Source of the DNA: Hallerella sp964397425
GTDB lineage: Bacteria; Fibrobacterota; Fibrobacteria; Fibrobacterales; Fibrobacteraceae
Assembly: GCA_964397425.1 (NCBI GenBank)
Contig: CAYNID010000021.1
Coordinates: 1-18,314 of the forward strand
Length of the DNA stretch: 18,314 nucleotides
Direction of reading: 5' to 3'
Position 1 is the stretch's first letter. Each line of letters opens with the position of its first letter. The notes beneath the pieces were generated by a model that worked only from the letters and a program-made list of their open reading frames with translations, made no database searches and was not told the origin of the DNA. A program made the position numbers and the translations under genes. Shown here piece after piece: positions 6,396 through 14,468 of the stretch.

Positions 6396-8893
6396 TGCCC
6401 GGTCGGTTTACAGATAGAGTGAAAAAAGTCCTGCAGTTTGCGCGGGACGAGGCGAAACGTTTGAATTCGGAACACGTGGGAACGGAACATTTGCTGTTGG
6501 GAATCCTCCGCGAAGGCGCGGGTGTCGCGGCTGCTGCGCTCAAGGCTTCTGGGGTGGATCTCGAAAGTCTTGCGCAAGACGTGGAGCGTTCCATTTCTTC
6601 TTCTGGCGGCATGATGACAATCGGTTCCCAGGTGACTTTTTCGGTGCATGCGAAACAGATTCTCCAGGCGTCTGCCGGAGAAGCGCAGCGTCTTGGCGAC
6701 AGTTACATCGGCACCGAACACGTTTTGCTTTCTTTGTTGAAAGTTCCTGACTGCCAGGCTGCAGCCGCCCTTGCCGCTTCGGGAATCGAATACGATGCCC
6801 TGATGCAATCGATTGTCTCTGTAAAAGAAGATTCCAGGCCGCAGCGGATTCCTCAGGATTTTTCGCCGAATCCGGGCGCGCGCCGCGAAAGGGAGTTAAA
6901 GTCAAAGACTCCTATTTTGGATCATTTTGGCCGTGATTTGACCGCTTTGGCCCGGAGTGGAAAATTGGATCCGATTATTGGCCGCTCCGAAGAAATCGAA
7001 CGTTTGATTCAGGTCCTTTGCCGCCGCAAAAAGAACAATCCCGTTTTGATCGGGGAACCGGGCGTCGGGAAGACTGCCATCGTCGAAGGCCTTGCGCAGA
7101 AAATCGTCGAAAAGAAAATTCCGGAGATTTTGGAAAACAAGCGCGTCATCACGTTGGATGTCGCCGCGATGGTCGCCGGCACCAAATACCGCGGCCAGTT
7201 TGAAGAGCGCTTGAAAGCTCTCCTCATGGAATTGCAAAAGAATGAAAATGCGGTCATCCTCTTTATCGATGAACTCCATACGATTGTGGGGGCTGGCGGC
7301 TCGGAAGGGAGCCTTGACGCTTCGAATATTTTCAAACCGGCGCTCGCCCGCGGAGAACTCCAGTGCATTGGGGCGACGACCATCAACGAATTCCGCAAGT
7401 ACATTGAAAAGGATGCCGCCCTGGAACGCCGGTTCCAAAAGATTTTGGTGAACCCGCCGTCGGTGGAAAATTCCATTGAAATTTTGAATGGCCTGTTGGA
7501 CCGTTACGAAAACCATCACAAGGTGAAATACACGCCGGATGCGGTACGCGCAGCCGTCGTTCTGGGCGACCGTTACTTGACAGACCGCTTTTTGCCGGAC
7601 AAGGCGATTGACGTTATCGATGAAGCGGGCGCGAGAACGCGCTTGGCCGGGATGGCGGTTCCGCCGGAATTGCGCGACATGGAAACGCGCCTTGCCGAAG
7701 CTACGGCGAAGAAAGAAGAGGCGTTGCGCACGGAAAAATTTGAAGACGCAGCCAAATGCCGCGATGAACTGGAATCCCTTCAAAAGCGGATTGCCGAAGT
7801 CAAGGACCAATGGTTTGAAAAACGCAAAACGGAACGCCTTGTCGTTGACGAAAACGTTATCCGCGATGTCATCAGCAAAATGACGGGCATTCCCATTTCG
7901 CGCCTTGCCGAAGAAGAAACGAAAAAGCTCGTCGGATTGGACAAGGAAATCAAGCGGAGCATTGTCGGGCAGGACCGCGCCGTCGATGCGGTTGTCCGCT
8001 CGATTCGCCGTTCCCGGGCGGGTATTCGCGACGCGCGCCGTCCCATGGGGAGCTTCCTCTTTTTGGGGCCGACAGGAGTCGGCAAAACGGAACTCGCCAA
8101 AGTCCTTTCCGTTTCACTTTTCGGTTCTGAAGACGCCATGGTCCGCATCGACATGAGCGAATACATGGAAAAGCACAGCGTTTCCCGTTTAATCGGCGCG
8201 CCTCCGGGATATGTTGGTTACGATGAAGGTGGTCAGCTGACGGAAAAAGTCCGCAAGCGTCCCTATTCCGTTGTGCTTTTGGACGAAATTGAAAAGGCGC
8301 ACCCGGATGTTTACAACCTCTTGCTGCAAATCCTCGATGACGGACAGGTGACCGACAGCTTTGGGCGTAAAATCAATTTCAAAAATACGATCATCATCAT
8401 GACGTCGAATGTCGGTGCTCGCGAAGTCAAGCACAGTTCGGGCATGGGATTCACAAAAATTTCCGAGTCGGACGAATTTGAACGCATGGAGGCGACGATC
8501 CGCGAAGAGGCGAAGCGCGCGTTCTCTCCCGAATTCTTGAACCGCATCGATGATCAGATTGTATTCCGCAGTTTGAACAAGGACGATTTGATCCGTATCG
8601 TGGACATTTTGCTTGGCGGCGTACAAAAGAATCTTTCGGAACGCGGCATATTGCTCGAATTCACGGAAAAGGCGAAAGAAGTCATTGTCGAACACGGATT
8701 CGATCCGGCTCTTGGCGCAAGGCCGCTCCGCCGCAGCATCCAGAATTTGGTCGAAGACGAACTTTCCGAAGGACTTTTGCTTGGGACGTTCTCCGATTTC
8801 TCCACGATAAAAATCGATGCTGACGCGGACGGCAAAAAACTGACTTTTGTCCGGGAAGATTTGCCCGGCAACGCTCAAAATGAAACGAACTAA
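6395..8893 (+). CDS. clpC: ATP-dependent Clp protease ATP-binding subunit ClpC
   Basis: This 832-residue HSP100 unfoldase feeds proteins to ClpP. Two Clp-N repeats (about 4-140, each with a (G)TEHLLL/VLLSLL motif) bind adaptors and substrates. AAA domain 1 has Walker A GEPGVGKT (220-227) and Walker B VILFIDE (287-293). A short coiled-coil with a UVR-like segment (436-470, EALRTEKFEDAAKCRDELE) is the ClpC-type middle domain, shorter than in ClpB. AAA domain 2 has Walker A GPTGVGKT (558-565), Walker B SVVLLDE (625-631) and the pore motif GYVGYDEGG (605-613). SGMGF (682-686) supplies the ClpP-docking loop, which supports ClpC rather than ClpB. The start at ATG 6395 overlaps the lolD stop by one base and has an excellent AAGGAGG at 6381-6387. 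Placement behind lolCD suggests joint expression. No clpP, mcsA/B or ctsR is nearby. Confidence 0.96.
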   Translation: MPGRFTDRVKKVLQFARDEAKRLNSEHVGTEHLLLGILREGAGVAAAALKASGVDLESLAQDVERSISSSGGMMTIGSQVTFSVHAKQILQASAGEAQRLGDSYIGTEHVLLSLLKVPDCQAAAALAASGIEYDALMQSIVSVKEDSRPQRIPQDFSPNPGARRERELKSKTPILDHFGRDLTALARSGKLDPIIGRSEEIERLIQVLCRRKKNNPVLIGEPGVGKTAIVEGLAQKIVEKKIPEILENKRVITLDVAAMVAGTKYRGQFEERLKALLMELQKNENAVILFIDELHTIVGAGGSEGSLDASNIFKPALARGELQCIGATTINEFRKYIEKDAALERRFQKILVNPPSVENSIEILNGLLDRYENHHKVKYTPDAVRAAVVLGDRYLTDRFLPDKAIDVIDEAGARTRLAGMAVPPELRDMETRLAEATAKKEEALRTEKFEDAAKCRDELESLQKRIAEVKDQWFEKRKTERLVVDENVIRDVISKMTGIPISRLAEEETKKLVGLDKEIKRSIVGQDRAVDAVVRSIRRSRAGIRDARRPMGSFLFLGPTGVGKTELAKVLSVSLFGSEDAMVRIDMSEYMEKHSVSRLIGAPPGYVGYDEGGQLTEKVRKRPYSVVLLDEIEKAHPDVYNLLLQILDDGQVTDSFGRKINFKNTIIIMTSNVGAREVKHSSGMGFTKISESDEFERMEATIREEAKRAFSPEFLNRIDDQIVFRSLNKDDLIRIVDILLGGVQKNLSERGILLEFTEKAKEVIVEHGFDPALGARPLRRSIQNLVEDELSEGLLLGTFSDFSTIKIDADADGKKLTFVREDLPGNAQNETN

Positions 8894-8907
8894 AAGGAAG
8901 GCCTGTC

Positions 8908-9894
8908 ATGTCTACAGTGGATCTTTTGGAGCTTTCCCAAAAGATTATTGATGGTTACCGCATCCGGCGCGGCGAGGATTTATCATTTTTCATCACCTGT
9001 GATTTGAATGATCTCGAAACGGGTGCCGGTTGGATTCAAAAACATTTCCGCAAAAATCATGTGGATCTGTGTACAATCATCAATGGACGCAGTGGACGAT
9101 GCCCGGAGAATTGCAAATATTGCGCACAATCCGCCCATAACAAGACCGGCTGCGAAGAATACCCGTTTCTTCCCAAGGAGCGCATTCTCCAAGAAGCCTC
9201 CCGCAATGCGGAAATGGGCGTGAACCGTTTTTCCATTGTGACGGCGGGACGCTCGCTTTCCGGATCGGATTTTGACAAGGCTGTCGAAGCGTTCGAAGAA
9301 ATGCACAGGACGCTGAAAATAGACCTTTGCGCGAGCATGGGATTTTTGACGCGGGAACAATTGCGCCGTTTGCGGCTTGCTGGCGTCACCAGTTATCATC
9401 ACAATATCGAAACGAGCCGTCGGAATTTTCCAAACATTTGTACCTCGCACACGTATGACGACAAAATGCGGGAAATCGCTTTGGCGAAAGAAGAAGGGCT
9501 TTGCGTGTGTTCGGGCGGAATCATCGGCATGGGCGAAACCTGGGAAGACCGCCTGGACATGGCGATAAGCCTTGCCGAGCTCGAAGTGGAATCCATTCCG
9601 TTGAACGCGTTGATGCCGATTCCCGGATCTCCATTAGAACATTTGCCGCAAATTTCTGCCGAAGAATTGATGCGCACCATCGCCATTTTCCGCTACATCA
9701 ATCCGGAAGCGAATATCCGATTGGCGGCGGGCCGCAAGATTCTGCCCGATTTCGGAGAAAAAGCTTTTGTGTCGGGGGCAAGTGCGAGCATTACCGGCGA
9801 TATGCTCACGACTTGCGGCACTACGATTCGCGGCGATTTGGAAATTCTCAAACGGCTGGGCCTTTCGAACGAAGGTCCAAACGATTGGGATTAA
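8908..9894 (+). CDS. bioB: Biotin synthase (radical SAM), Ser-for-Cys97 type
   Basis: This 328-residue radical SAM enzyme inserts sulfur into dethiobiotin in the last step of biotin synthesis. The radical SAM cysteines are C65, C69 and C72 (CPENCKYC). Of the ligands of the classical auxiliary [2Fe-2S] cluster, Cys128 and Cys188 of the E. coli enzyme correspond to C141 and C201, and Arg260 to R271. The Cys97 position is Ser-109 (RFSIVTAGR). Extra cysteines stand at C55, C82 and C178 (PNICTSHTYDD). The substrate-site block reads SYHHNIETS rather than YNHNLDTS. This pattern is that of BioB from clostridia and other anaerobes, which has been reported to use a different auxiliary iron-sulfur cluster. 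Start ATG 8908 has AAGGAAGG at 8894-8901, 14 nt after clpC. No other bio gene is in the window. The TAA (9892-9894) overlaps the stop of the converging gene. Confidence 0.95.
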   Translation: MSTVDLLELSQKIIDGYRIRRGEDLSFFITCDLNDLETGAGWIQKHFRKNHVDLCTIINGRSGRCPENCKYCAQSAHNKTGCEEYPFLPKERILQEASRNAEMGVNRFSIVTAGRSLSGSDFDKAVEAFEEMHRTLKIDLCASMGFLTREQLRRLRLAGVTSYHHNIETSRRNFPNICTSHTYDDKMREIALAKEEGLCVCSGGIIGMGETWEDRLDMAISLAELEVESIPLNALMPIPGSPLEHLPQISAEELMRTIAIFRYINPEANIRLAAGRKILPDFGEKAFVSGASASITGDMLTTCGTTIRGDLEILKRLGLSNEGPNDWD

Positions 9895-10490
9895 GGTTCG
9901 GGCAACAGTTCGCCACGGAGAACTTCGATGGAATCTCCGACTAAGCGGATGATGTTCGTGGGGTGGATTTCGATGGATCCGGAATCCACCATCAAATCGA
10001 CTTTCCCCTTGAACAGTTTCCAAAGGTCATCCGGTTCTGTGTAAACGGCATCGTCGGAGAGCTTTGCCGCCGTGCTGAGGATGGGCTTTGGATAAATGCG
10101 GAAAAGTTCTTTGAAAAAGGGATGCTCCGGCATCCGGAAGCCGACTTCCGGGCGTTTGACATCGAGTTTCCGCGCAATGGAAGGATCTGCCGGGAGGATG
10201 AACGTGTAAGGTCCCGGAACGCGGTGCTTCATGATTTGAAACGCGAAGTTGCTGACGTGCGCATATTCCGAGGCGGTGCGGATATCGGGCAAAATAATCG
10301 CCATGACGAATTTTTTCATCGGCTTCTTCAACTGATAGAGCCGGTGAATGGCCTTGGTGGAGTCGGCGGCGCACCCGATGGCGTAACCGGATTCTGTCGG
10401 GTAAAGGACCAGACCGTCTTTTTCTAAAATGTCCGCAGCCTGTTTGACAAAGCGGGGCTGGGGATTGATGGGGTGTATTTCGATTTTCAT
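9891..10490 (-). CDS. yciO: YciO/Sua5/YrdC family protein
   Basis: This 199-residue single-domain protein belongs to the YrdC/Sua5 fold. It matches the YciO branch from end to end: an N-terminal 'IHPINPQPRFVKQAADIL', the VLYPTESGYAIGC nucleotide-binding loop, 'MKHRVPGPYTFILPA', 'RPEVGFRMPEHP', then 'LSTAAKL' and 'VDLMVDSGS'. TsaC and Sua5 make threonylcarbamoyl-AMP for tRNA t6A; YciO members lack parts of the KxR...SxN signature, and the motif region here reads LKKPMKKF. Whether it makes t6A precursor is uncertain. It is the last gene of the leftward operon, 13 nt after yraN, with no clear Shine-Dalgarno before ATG 10490. Its stop (9891-9893) overlaps that of bioB, so there is no room for a terminator between the converging units. 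Confidence 0.9.
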   Translation of the reverse strand: MKIEIHPINPQPRFVKQAADILEKDGLVLYPTESGYAIGCAADSTKAIHRLYQLKKPMKKFVMAIILPDIRTASEYAHVSNFAFQIMKHRVPGPYTFILPADPSIARKLDVKRPEVGFRMPEHPFFKELFRIYPKPILSTAAKLSDDAVYTEPDDLWKLFKGKVDLMVDSGSIEIHPTNIIRLVGDSIEVLRGELLPEP

Positions 10491-10503
10491 GGCTAGGGCA
10501 AAT

Positions 10504-10899
10504 TTAGCATTCCGGAATGACTCGTGTTGCGGAAAAAGCGTCCGGGTAATGGAAAAGGCTCGGAGTTCCGTGGCACATATCGACGCAAATGACGTCGAAT
10601 CGGGATTTTTGTTCTTGTCCGCCGTGATGGTGCAAAAAGTGGACCGCTGTCCGCCAAACGTGAATTTGCTTTTTAAATCCGACGCGGCTTTCGGCGCTGC
10701 CGCTGTTGTTGTTCCAAATGGATTTCACTTCGACAAAGAGGATTGTCCCTTTGGGATCCCGCGCGATGATGTCCAGCTCGCCGTTGCGGTAGCGGTAATT
10801 GCGTGCGAGAAGTTCGCATCCGTTGCGGCAGAGGTAAGCCGCTGCGTGGAGTTCCGCAAAACGGCCTTTCGTTTTGTTGAAGGATTTTGCCGGAGTCAT
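10504..10899 (-). CDS. yraN: YraN/UPF0102 family putative endonuclease
   Basis: This 131-residue protein has the length typical of UPF0102. The family is a small PD-(D/E)XK nuclease-like fold related to Holliday-junction resolvases; its physiological role is unknown. The visible motifs are GRFAELHAAAYL (E16), LLARNYRYRNGELDIIARD (E41, D43) and LFVEVKS (E57, K59), which form the expected acidic-acidic-ExK active site. The C-terminal half is less conserved. Its ATG (10897-10899 on the reverse strand) overlaps the stop of the kinase gene in an ATGA, so translation is probably coupled. It shares the operon with signalling and envelope genes, but no functional link is evident. Confidence 0.9.
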   Translation of the reverse strand: MTPAKSFNKTKGRFAELHAAAYLCRNGCELLARNYRYRNGELDIIARDPKGTILFVEVKSIWNNNSGSAESRVGFKKQIHVWRTAVHFLHHHGGQEQKSRFDVICVDMCHGTPSLFHYPDAFSATRVIPEC

Positions 10900-12380
10900 T
10901 CGGCGAGAAGTCCCAAAATGCGGATTTCGGAAATGGCCAAATCGCTGTTTCCGCTGGTTTCGTAAGCGTCGCCGAGAAAGACTTGGATTTCAGTCGTTTC
11001 CATCGCTTGGATGGCGGGGTATTGAACGCCTTTCAGGTCTTCTAATTGGACGGTTTGCCGAAAGCCCTCTTTGGTCACGATAAACAGCGTTTTCGCTTTG
11101 TTGAACATTTGAAACCTGTCGCCGAACTGGTCGTCGATGGATTTTTGAAATCCATTGGCAAAACCGATGGCCGTGACGATGGTCGTCGTCGGGAAATCCA
11201 AAATGAAAATAGGCGCCCGCGGATTCGAAGGCATCGGAATCAACCAAGCCGATTTCAAATCCTTGTCCATCAGATTGGAGTGCGGATAGGGACCGGCACC
11301 TTCCAAATCGCGGTTTTCAGATGCGGCGCGGATGTTCACCGCGGAAATTTCCTGCAATGTCCGGGGCGGTTTGTATGTGAGGAGAAAAATCAGAATCAGC
11401 AGAATTAAAAGGGGAAAAAGCGCGAGGGCGAACAATTTGGCGTGCTTGTCGGTAAAACGCCTGACGTGATTTATTTTGTTCGAAATCAGGGGACGGTTTT
11501 TGATCAGGTTCCGAATGCTTTTGGTGTCGTGTCCGTGATGCGATTCCGTGGGGTGTTTCGGGGCGAAGACGATGTCCAGGGCGTCCAAAAATTCTTGCAT
11601 GTTCCGGAATCGGTCTGCGACATTTTTTTTGAGACATTTCAAAATGAGCTTTGAAAGTCCCGAAGGCATTCCCGGTCGGAAGTTCTCCGGATTGGGAGGC
11701 TCTTCTTGTACGTGTTTCATCGCAATTTCGAGGGGCTTCGAACCGGTGAAGGGAAGCCGCCCGCAGGTCATTTCAAAAAGGATGACTCCCAAACTGTAAA
11801 TGTCGGAGGCGATGGAAACTTCGTCGCCGTGACACTGTTCCGGTGACATGTATTCTGGGGTTCCCATGGTCATGCCCGTCATAGTGAGCCTTTCAGCGGA
11901 CTGAATGTGCGAAATGCCAAAGTCCATCAGATAGACACGGTTGTCGTGTGTAATCATGATGTTCGATGGCTTGACATCGCGGTGGACGATGCCTTTGCTG
12001 TGCGCGTAAAGGAGCCCGCGGGCGACTTGCTTCGCAATGATTTCTATCGCGTCAAAGTCCAAACGGCGGCGGTGTTCGAGGACTTCGGAAAGGGTGCTGC
12101 CCTTGACGTAAGTCATGGCGATGTAGAGCTGGCTTCCGTGTTTTCCGAAATCGAAGACCTGCACCAGATTCTGGTGGTCCAGTTCCTTCATCGCTTGGGC
12201 TTCCATATAGAAGCGTTCCATCGATTCTTTGTCGGAAGTCGCATCCAGAACCTTGAGCGCGACTTCGCGCTTTAACGTTTTTTGGAGAGCCTTGTAGACG
12301 TAGCCCATGCCGCCTTTCCCAAGGACTCCCAGGAGTTCGTAATCATCGTTGAACGGGCGAGGAAATTTTTCGGTAGTCAT
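10896..12380 (-). CDS. Membrane Ser/Thr protein kinase with periplasmic discoidin-like domain
   Basis: This 494-residue Hanks-type kinase starts at ATG 12380. The P-loop is GKGGMGYVY (21-29), catalytic Lys-43 (VALKVL), Glu-60, HRDVKPSN (133-140), DFG (153-155) and GTPEYMSPEQ (173-182). The activation loop between DFG and GTPEY carries Thr-166, 168 and 171, likely autophosphorylation sites. One membrane helix (about 316-335) follows a basic juxtamembrane region. The C-terminal 160 residues should be periplasmic. They resemble the NADase-type glycan-binding (F5/8-type-C-like) domain: 'NLMDKDLKSAWL', 'IGFANGFQKS', 'DRFQMFNKAKTL' and LAISEIRIL. The frame stays open up to 12806, but that part only overlaps the FHA-ABC gene. 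The start overlaps that gene's stop in an ATGA, with AGGA 10 nt upstream, so the kinase and the FHA transporter form a tight pair and the FHA domain is a plausible substrate or partner. Confidence 0.93.
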   Translation of the reverse strand: MTTEKFPRPFNDDYELLGVLGKGGMGYVYKALQKTLKREVALKVLDATSDKESMERFYMEAQAMKELDHQNLVQVFDFGKHGSQLYIAMTYVKGSTLSEVLEHRRRLDFDAIEIIAKQVARGLLYAHSKGIVHRDVKPSNIMITHDNRVYLMDFGISHIQSAERLTMTGMTMGTPEYMSPEQCHGDEVSIASDIYSLGVILFEMTCGRLPFTGSKPLEIAMKHVQEEPPNPENFRPGMPSGLSKLILKCLKKNVADRFRNMQEFLDALDIVFAPKHPTESHHGHDTKSIRNLIKNRPLISNKINHVRRFTDKHAKLFALALFPLLILLILIFLLTYKPPRTLQEISAVNIRAASENRDLEGAGPYPHSNLMDKDLKSAWLIPMPSNPRAPIFILDFPTTTIVTAIGFANGFQKSIDDQFGDRFQMFNKAKTLFIVTKEGFRQTVQLEDLKGVQYPAIQAMETTEIQVFLGDAYETSGNSDLAISEIRILGLLAE

Positions 12381-14458
12381 TTTGCTTTTTTCCTGGTTTC
12401 CAGGGCGATAATGGATACAATATAAATTAAGAATGCGAGCAATGCGGAAAAAATCCAGTTGGAAATGGTCGGATGGCGGCCTGTGAAAATACTTTGTAGC
12501 GCGGATTGGTCGTAACTTGTCCAGATGAACTTGGAAAGAAACTGGGCGATGGGGGTTGTTTTGTCGGCGGGGACTAAGGCTCCGGATAGCGCTATCTGCG
12601 GAAGGATGACAAGGGGAAGAAACGCGTTCGCTTGCCCCGGATTCTTGGCCAAGACGCTGAGCAAAAGTCCGGCGGCTGCAGCCGGGAGAACCGTGACGGC
12701 GAAAGTCAAAAAGAGTCCGGCGGACGGAGGAACCGCGATGTTTTTCGAAATACAGGCGTAGACTATCGCTGTTTCCGCAAAAGCGAAAAAGGCCGTGAAA
12801 ATCCATTTGGCGGACAATACGGCAATGGGCGAAACGCCTTTCCGAAATTCATCCAAAAGTGTGTTTTTTTCCTGAACGATTTCTCGGACGGAAAGGGAAA
12901 GGGCGAACCAGTTTGCGCACAAAATAACGGCGAAAGCCGCAATCCAGAGCGAGGACGTGTTTGAAAAAATCTGGGAAAGCAGGAGCCCGATGAGAATCGG
13001 CTGTAACAGGAGGGATGCCGCTTTTCCTTTGTCGCGGAACCATTGCTTGGCGAGGATTTTGAAAAAATGAAAGAAAATGTTTTTATGGGAGACGTGGGGG
13101 AACAGCGAAGGCGGGCTTTCGGACGTTTCGGAGATGGAACCCTGCCCGGATTCTTTCCAGTTGTCGGGAGTCTTGTCGGAAAGGGCTTCCAAGATTCCTT
13201 CCGGATTCGGCGTGTTGAAATAGCGGAACGCGTCTGTTGGCGCGCCGAAAAATCCCATTTGTCCGTTGTGGATGAGCAACACCGCGTCGGATACGGGCAA
13301 AGCTTCGTAACTGTGCGTCGTGAGGATTATTGTGTGGCCTTTTTTCGCAAGCTCTTTTAAATGGGATGAGAGCCTTTTGGCGTTCTGCGGATCTAATCCG
13401 GACAACGGTTCGTCCAACAGGATTAGACCGGGCGCTCCCATCAGCTGGGAGGCGATGGCGACGCGTCGCCGTTCACCGCCGGAAAGCACGGCGATTCGGC
13501 TATCCGCAATGCCGGAAATTTGCAAAAGCGTCAACAGTTCTTTGGCGCGTGCGTCGGTTTCTGTGGCGGAATAGTCTTTGGGGAGCGTTATCCGTGCTGA
13601 AAGCCGGAGCGTTTCCATCACGGTCAACGTCGGGCGCAACAACGGCTCCTGTGGCAGGTAAGCGATTTCCCGTTGAACTTCTCTTGAATTGCAATCAATG
13701 CCGTCCAGCAGGATTTGTCCGCATTCGGGGCGCAGTTTCCCCGCGAGAAGTTCGAGGAAAGTACTTTTCCCCTGACCGCTCATGCCGATGATGGTGAGCA
13801 TTTTCCCAGCCGGCAGGGAAAAGAGGATGTTTTGCAGGATTTTCTTTTTGGACCGTTCAACGGCAATGTCTTTGACGAATAGAGAAAATCCAATATCTTT
13901 TTGGTGTACGAATAATTTTCCGTTTCTAAATTCCAAAAGGCACCAGGGGAGTTTTAACGAATCTCCATTTTTCAGACGGTGGGTCTTGTGAAAAAGCGGA
14001 TAGGCAAAAGTCAGTTTCAGGTTCGTTTTTTCCAGGAGGGCTGTCGCCAAGAAACGGGGGCAGGCCGGATGCAGAATCGTTCCCGGTTTGTCTTCGTCCT
14101 TGCCGCGTCCCAATAAGACGGGTTTGTTTTCGAAAAGGGGAATCGCCGGAACATCTTCAATAGAACGTACGTGCGAAATGGAAAGCGCACCGTTTTGGAG
14201 AGAAAATCGGATTTGTTGCAGGCCGAGCATGAAAATATCGCCGTCGGCAATTTCCTTTTCTTCGATGGGAGTTCCGCCGCATAGCGTGCCCGAAGTGCCG
14301 CTCAGATTTTTGAACACCCAAGAACCGTTTTGTTTTTCTATCCGGGCGTGCTTTCGCGAAACCGAAGCGTCTTTCAGTTCAAAATCGACATTTTTGCCGC
14401 GGCCAATGATGAACGGCGCATCCGGGGAAATTTTTTGTGTGAAGAAAGTCGAAGCCAT
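12377..14458 (-). CDS. FHA-domain ABC transporter: ATPase-permease fusion (Rv1747-like)
   Basis: This 693-residue protein has four parts. FHA 1 (about 15-90) has the phosphothreonine-binding pattern IIGRGKN (R20), ASVSRKHARI (S34, H37) and NLSGTSGT (51-58). A second, degenerate FHA-like segment (about 112-185) begins VLLGRGKDE but lacks the SxxH and NG residues. The ABC ATPase (about 192-420) has Walker A GMSGQGKST (225-233), signature LSGGE (325-329), Walker B LILLDEP (345-351) and His-382. The ABC2-type permease (about 460-688) has roughly six helices. An ABCG-like half-transporter with two FHA domains is the layout of mycobacterial Rv1747, which is encoded next to kinase PknF; here a kinase gene follows with an ATGA overlap. 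A Ser/Thr-rich linker (about 426-456) joins ATPase and permease. The exported substrate is unknown. It starts at ATG 14458, 10 nt after the aminotransferase, with a weak ribosome site. Confidence 0.93.
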   Translation of the reverse strand: MASTFFTQKISPDAPFIIGRGKNVDFELKDASVSRKHARIEKQNGSWVFKNLSGTSGTLCGGTPIEEKEIADGDIFMLGLQQIRFSLQNGALSISHVRSIEDVPAIPLFENKPVLLGRGKDEDKPGTILHPACPRFLATALLEKTNLKLTFAYPLFHKTHRLKNGDSLKLPWCLLEFRNGKLFVHQKDIGFSLFVKDIAVERSKKKILQNILFSLPAGKMLTIIGMSGQGKSTFLELLAGKLRPECGQILLDGIDCNSREVQREIAYLPQEPLLRPTLTVMETLRLSARITLPKDYSATETDARAKELLTLLQISGIADSRIAVLSGGERRRVAIASQLMGAPGLILLDEPLSGLDPQNAKRLSSHLKELAKKGHTIILTTHSYEALPVSDAVLLIHNGQMGFFGAPTDAFRYFNTPNPEGILEALSDKTPDNWKESGQGSISETSESPPSLFPHVSHKNIFFHFFKILAKQWFRDKGKAASLLLQPILIGLLLSQIFSNTSSLWIAAFAVILCANWFALSLSVREIVQEKNTLLDEFRKGVSPIAVLSAKWIFTAFFAFAETAIVYACISKNIAVPPSAGLFLTFAVTVLPAAAAGLLLSVLAKNPGQANAFLPLVILPQIALSGALVPADKTTPIAQFLSKFIWTSYDQSALQSIFTGRHPTISNWIFSALLAFLIYIVSIIALETRKKAK

Positions 14459-14468
14459 CGGCGTGATT

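Noticed and set aside
6902..7810. 302-codon reverse-strand ORF
   Set aside because: It is antisense to clpC with no recognisable motif; clpC is certain over this stretch.
12381..12806. 142-residue N-terminal extension of the kinase
   Set aside because: It overlaps the permease part of the FHA-ABC gene antiparallel to nothing but in a shifted frame, has no domain, and ATG 12380 gives a normal kinase start with an ATGA junction.
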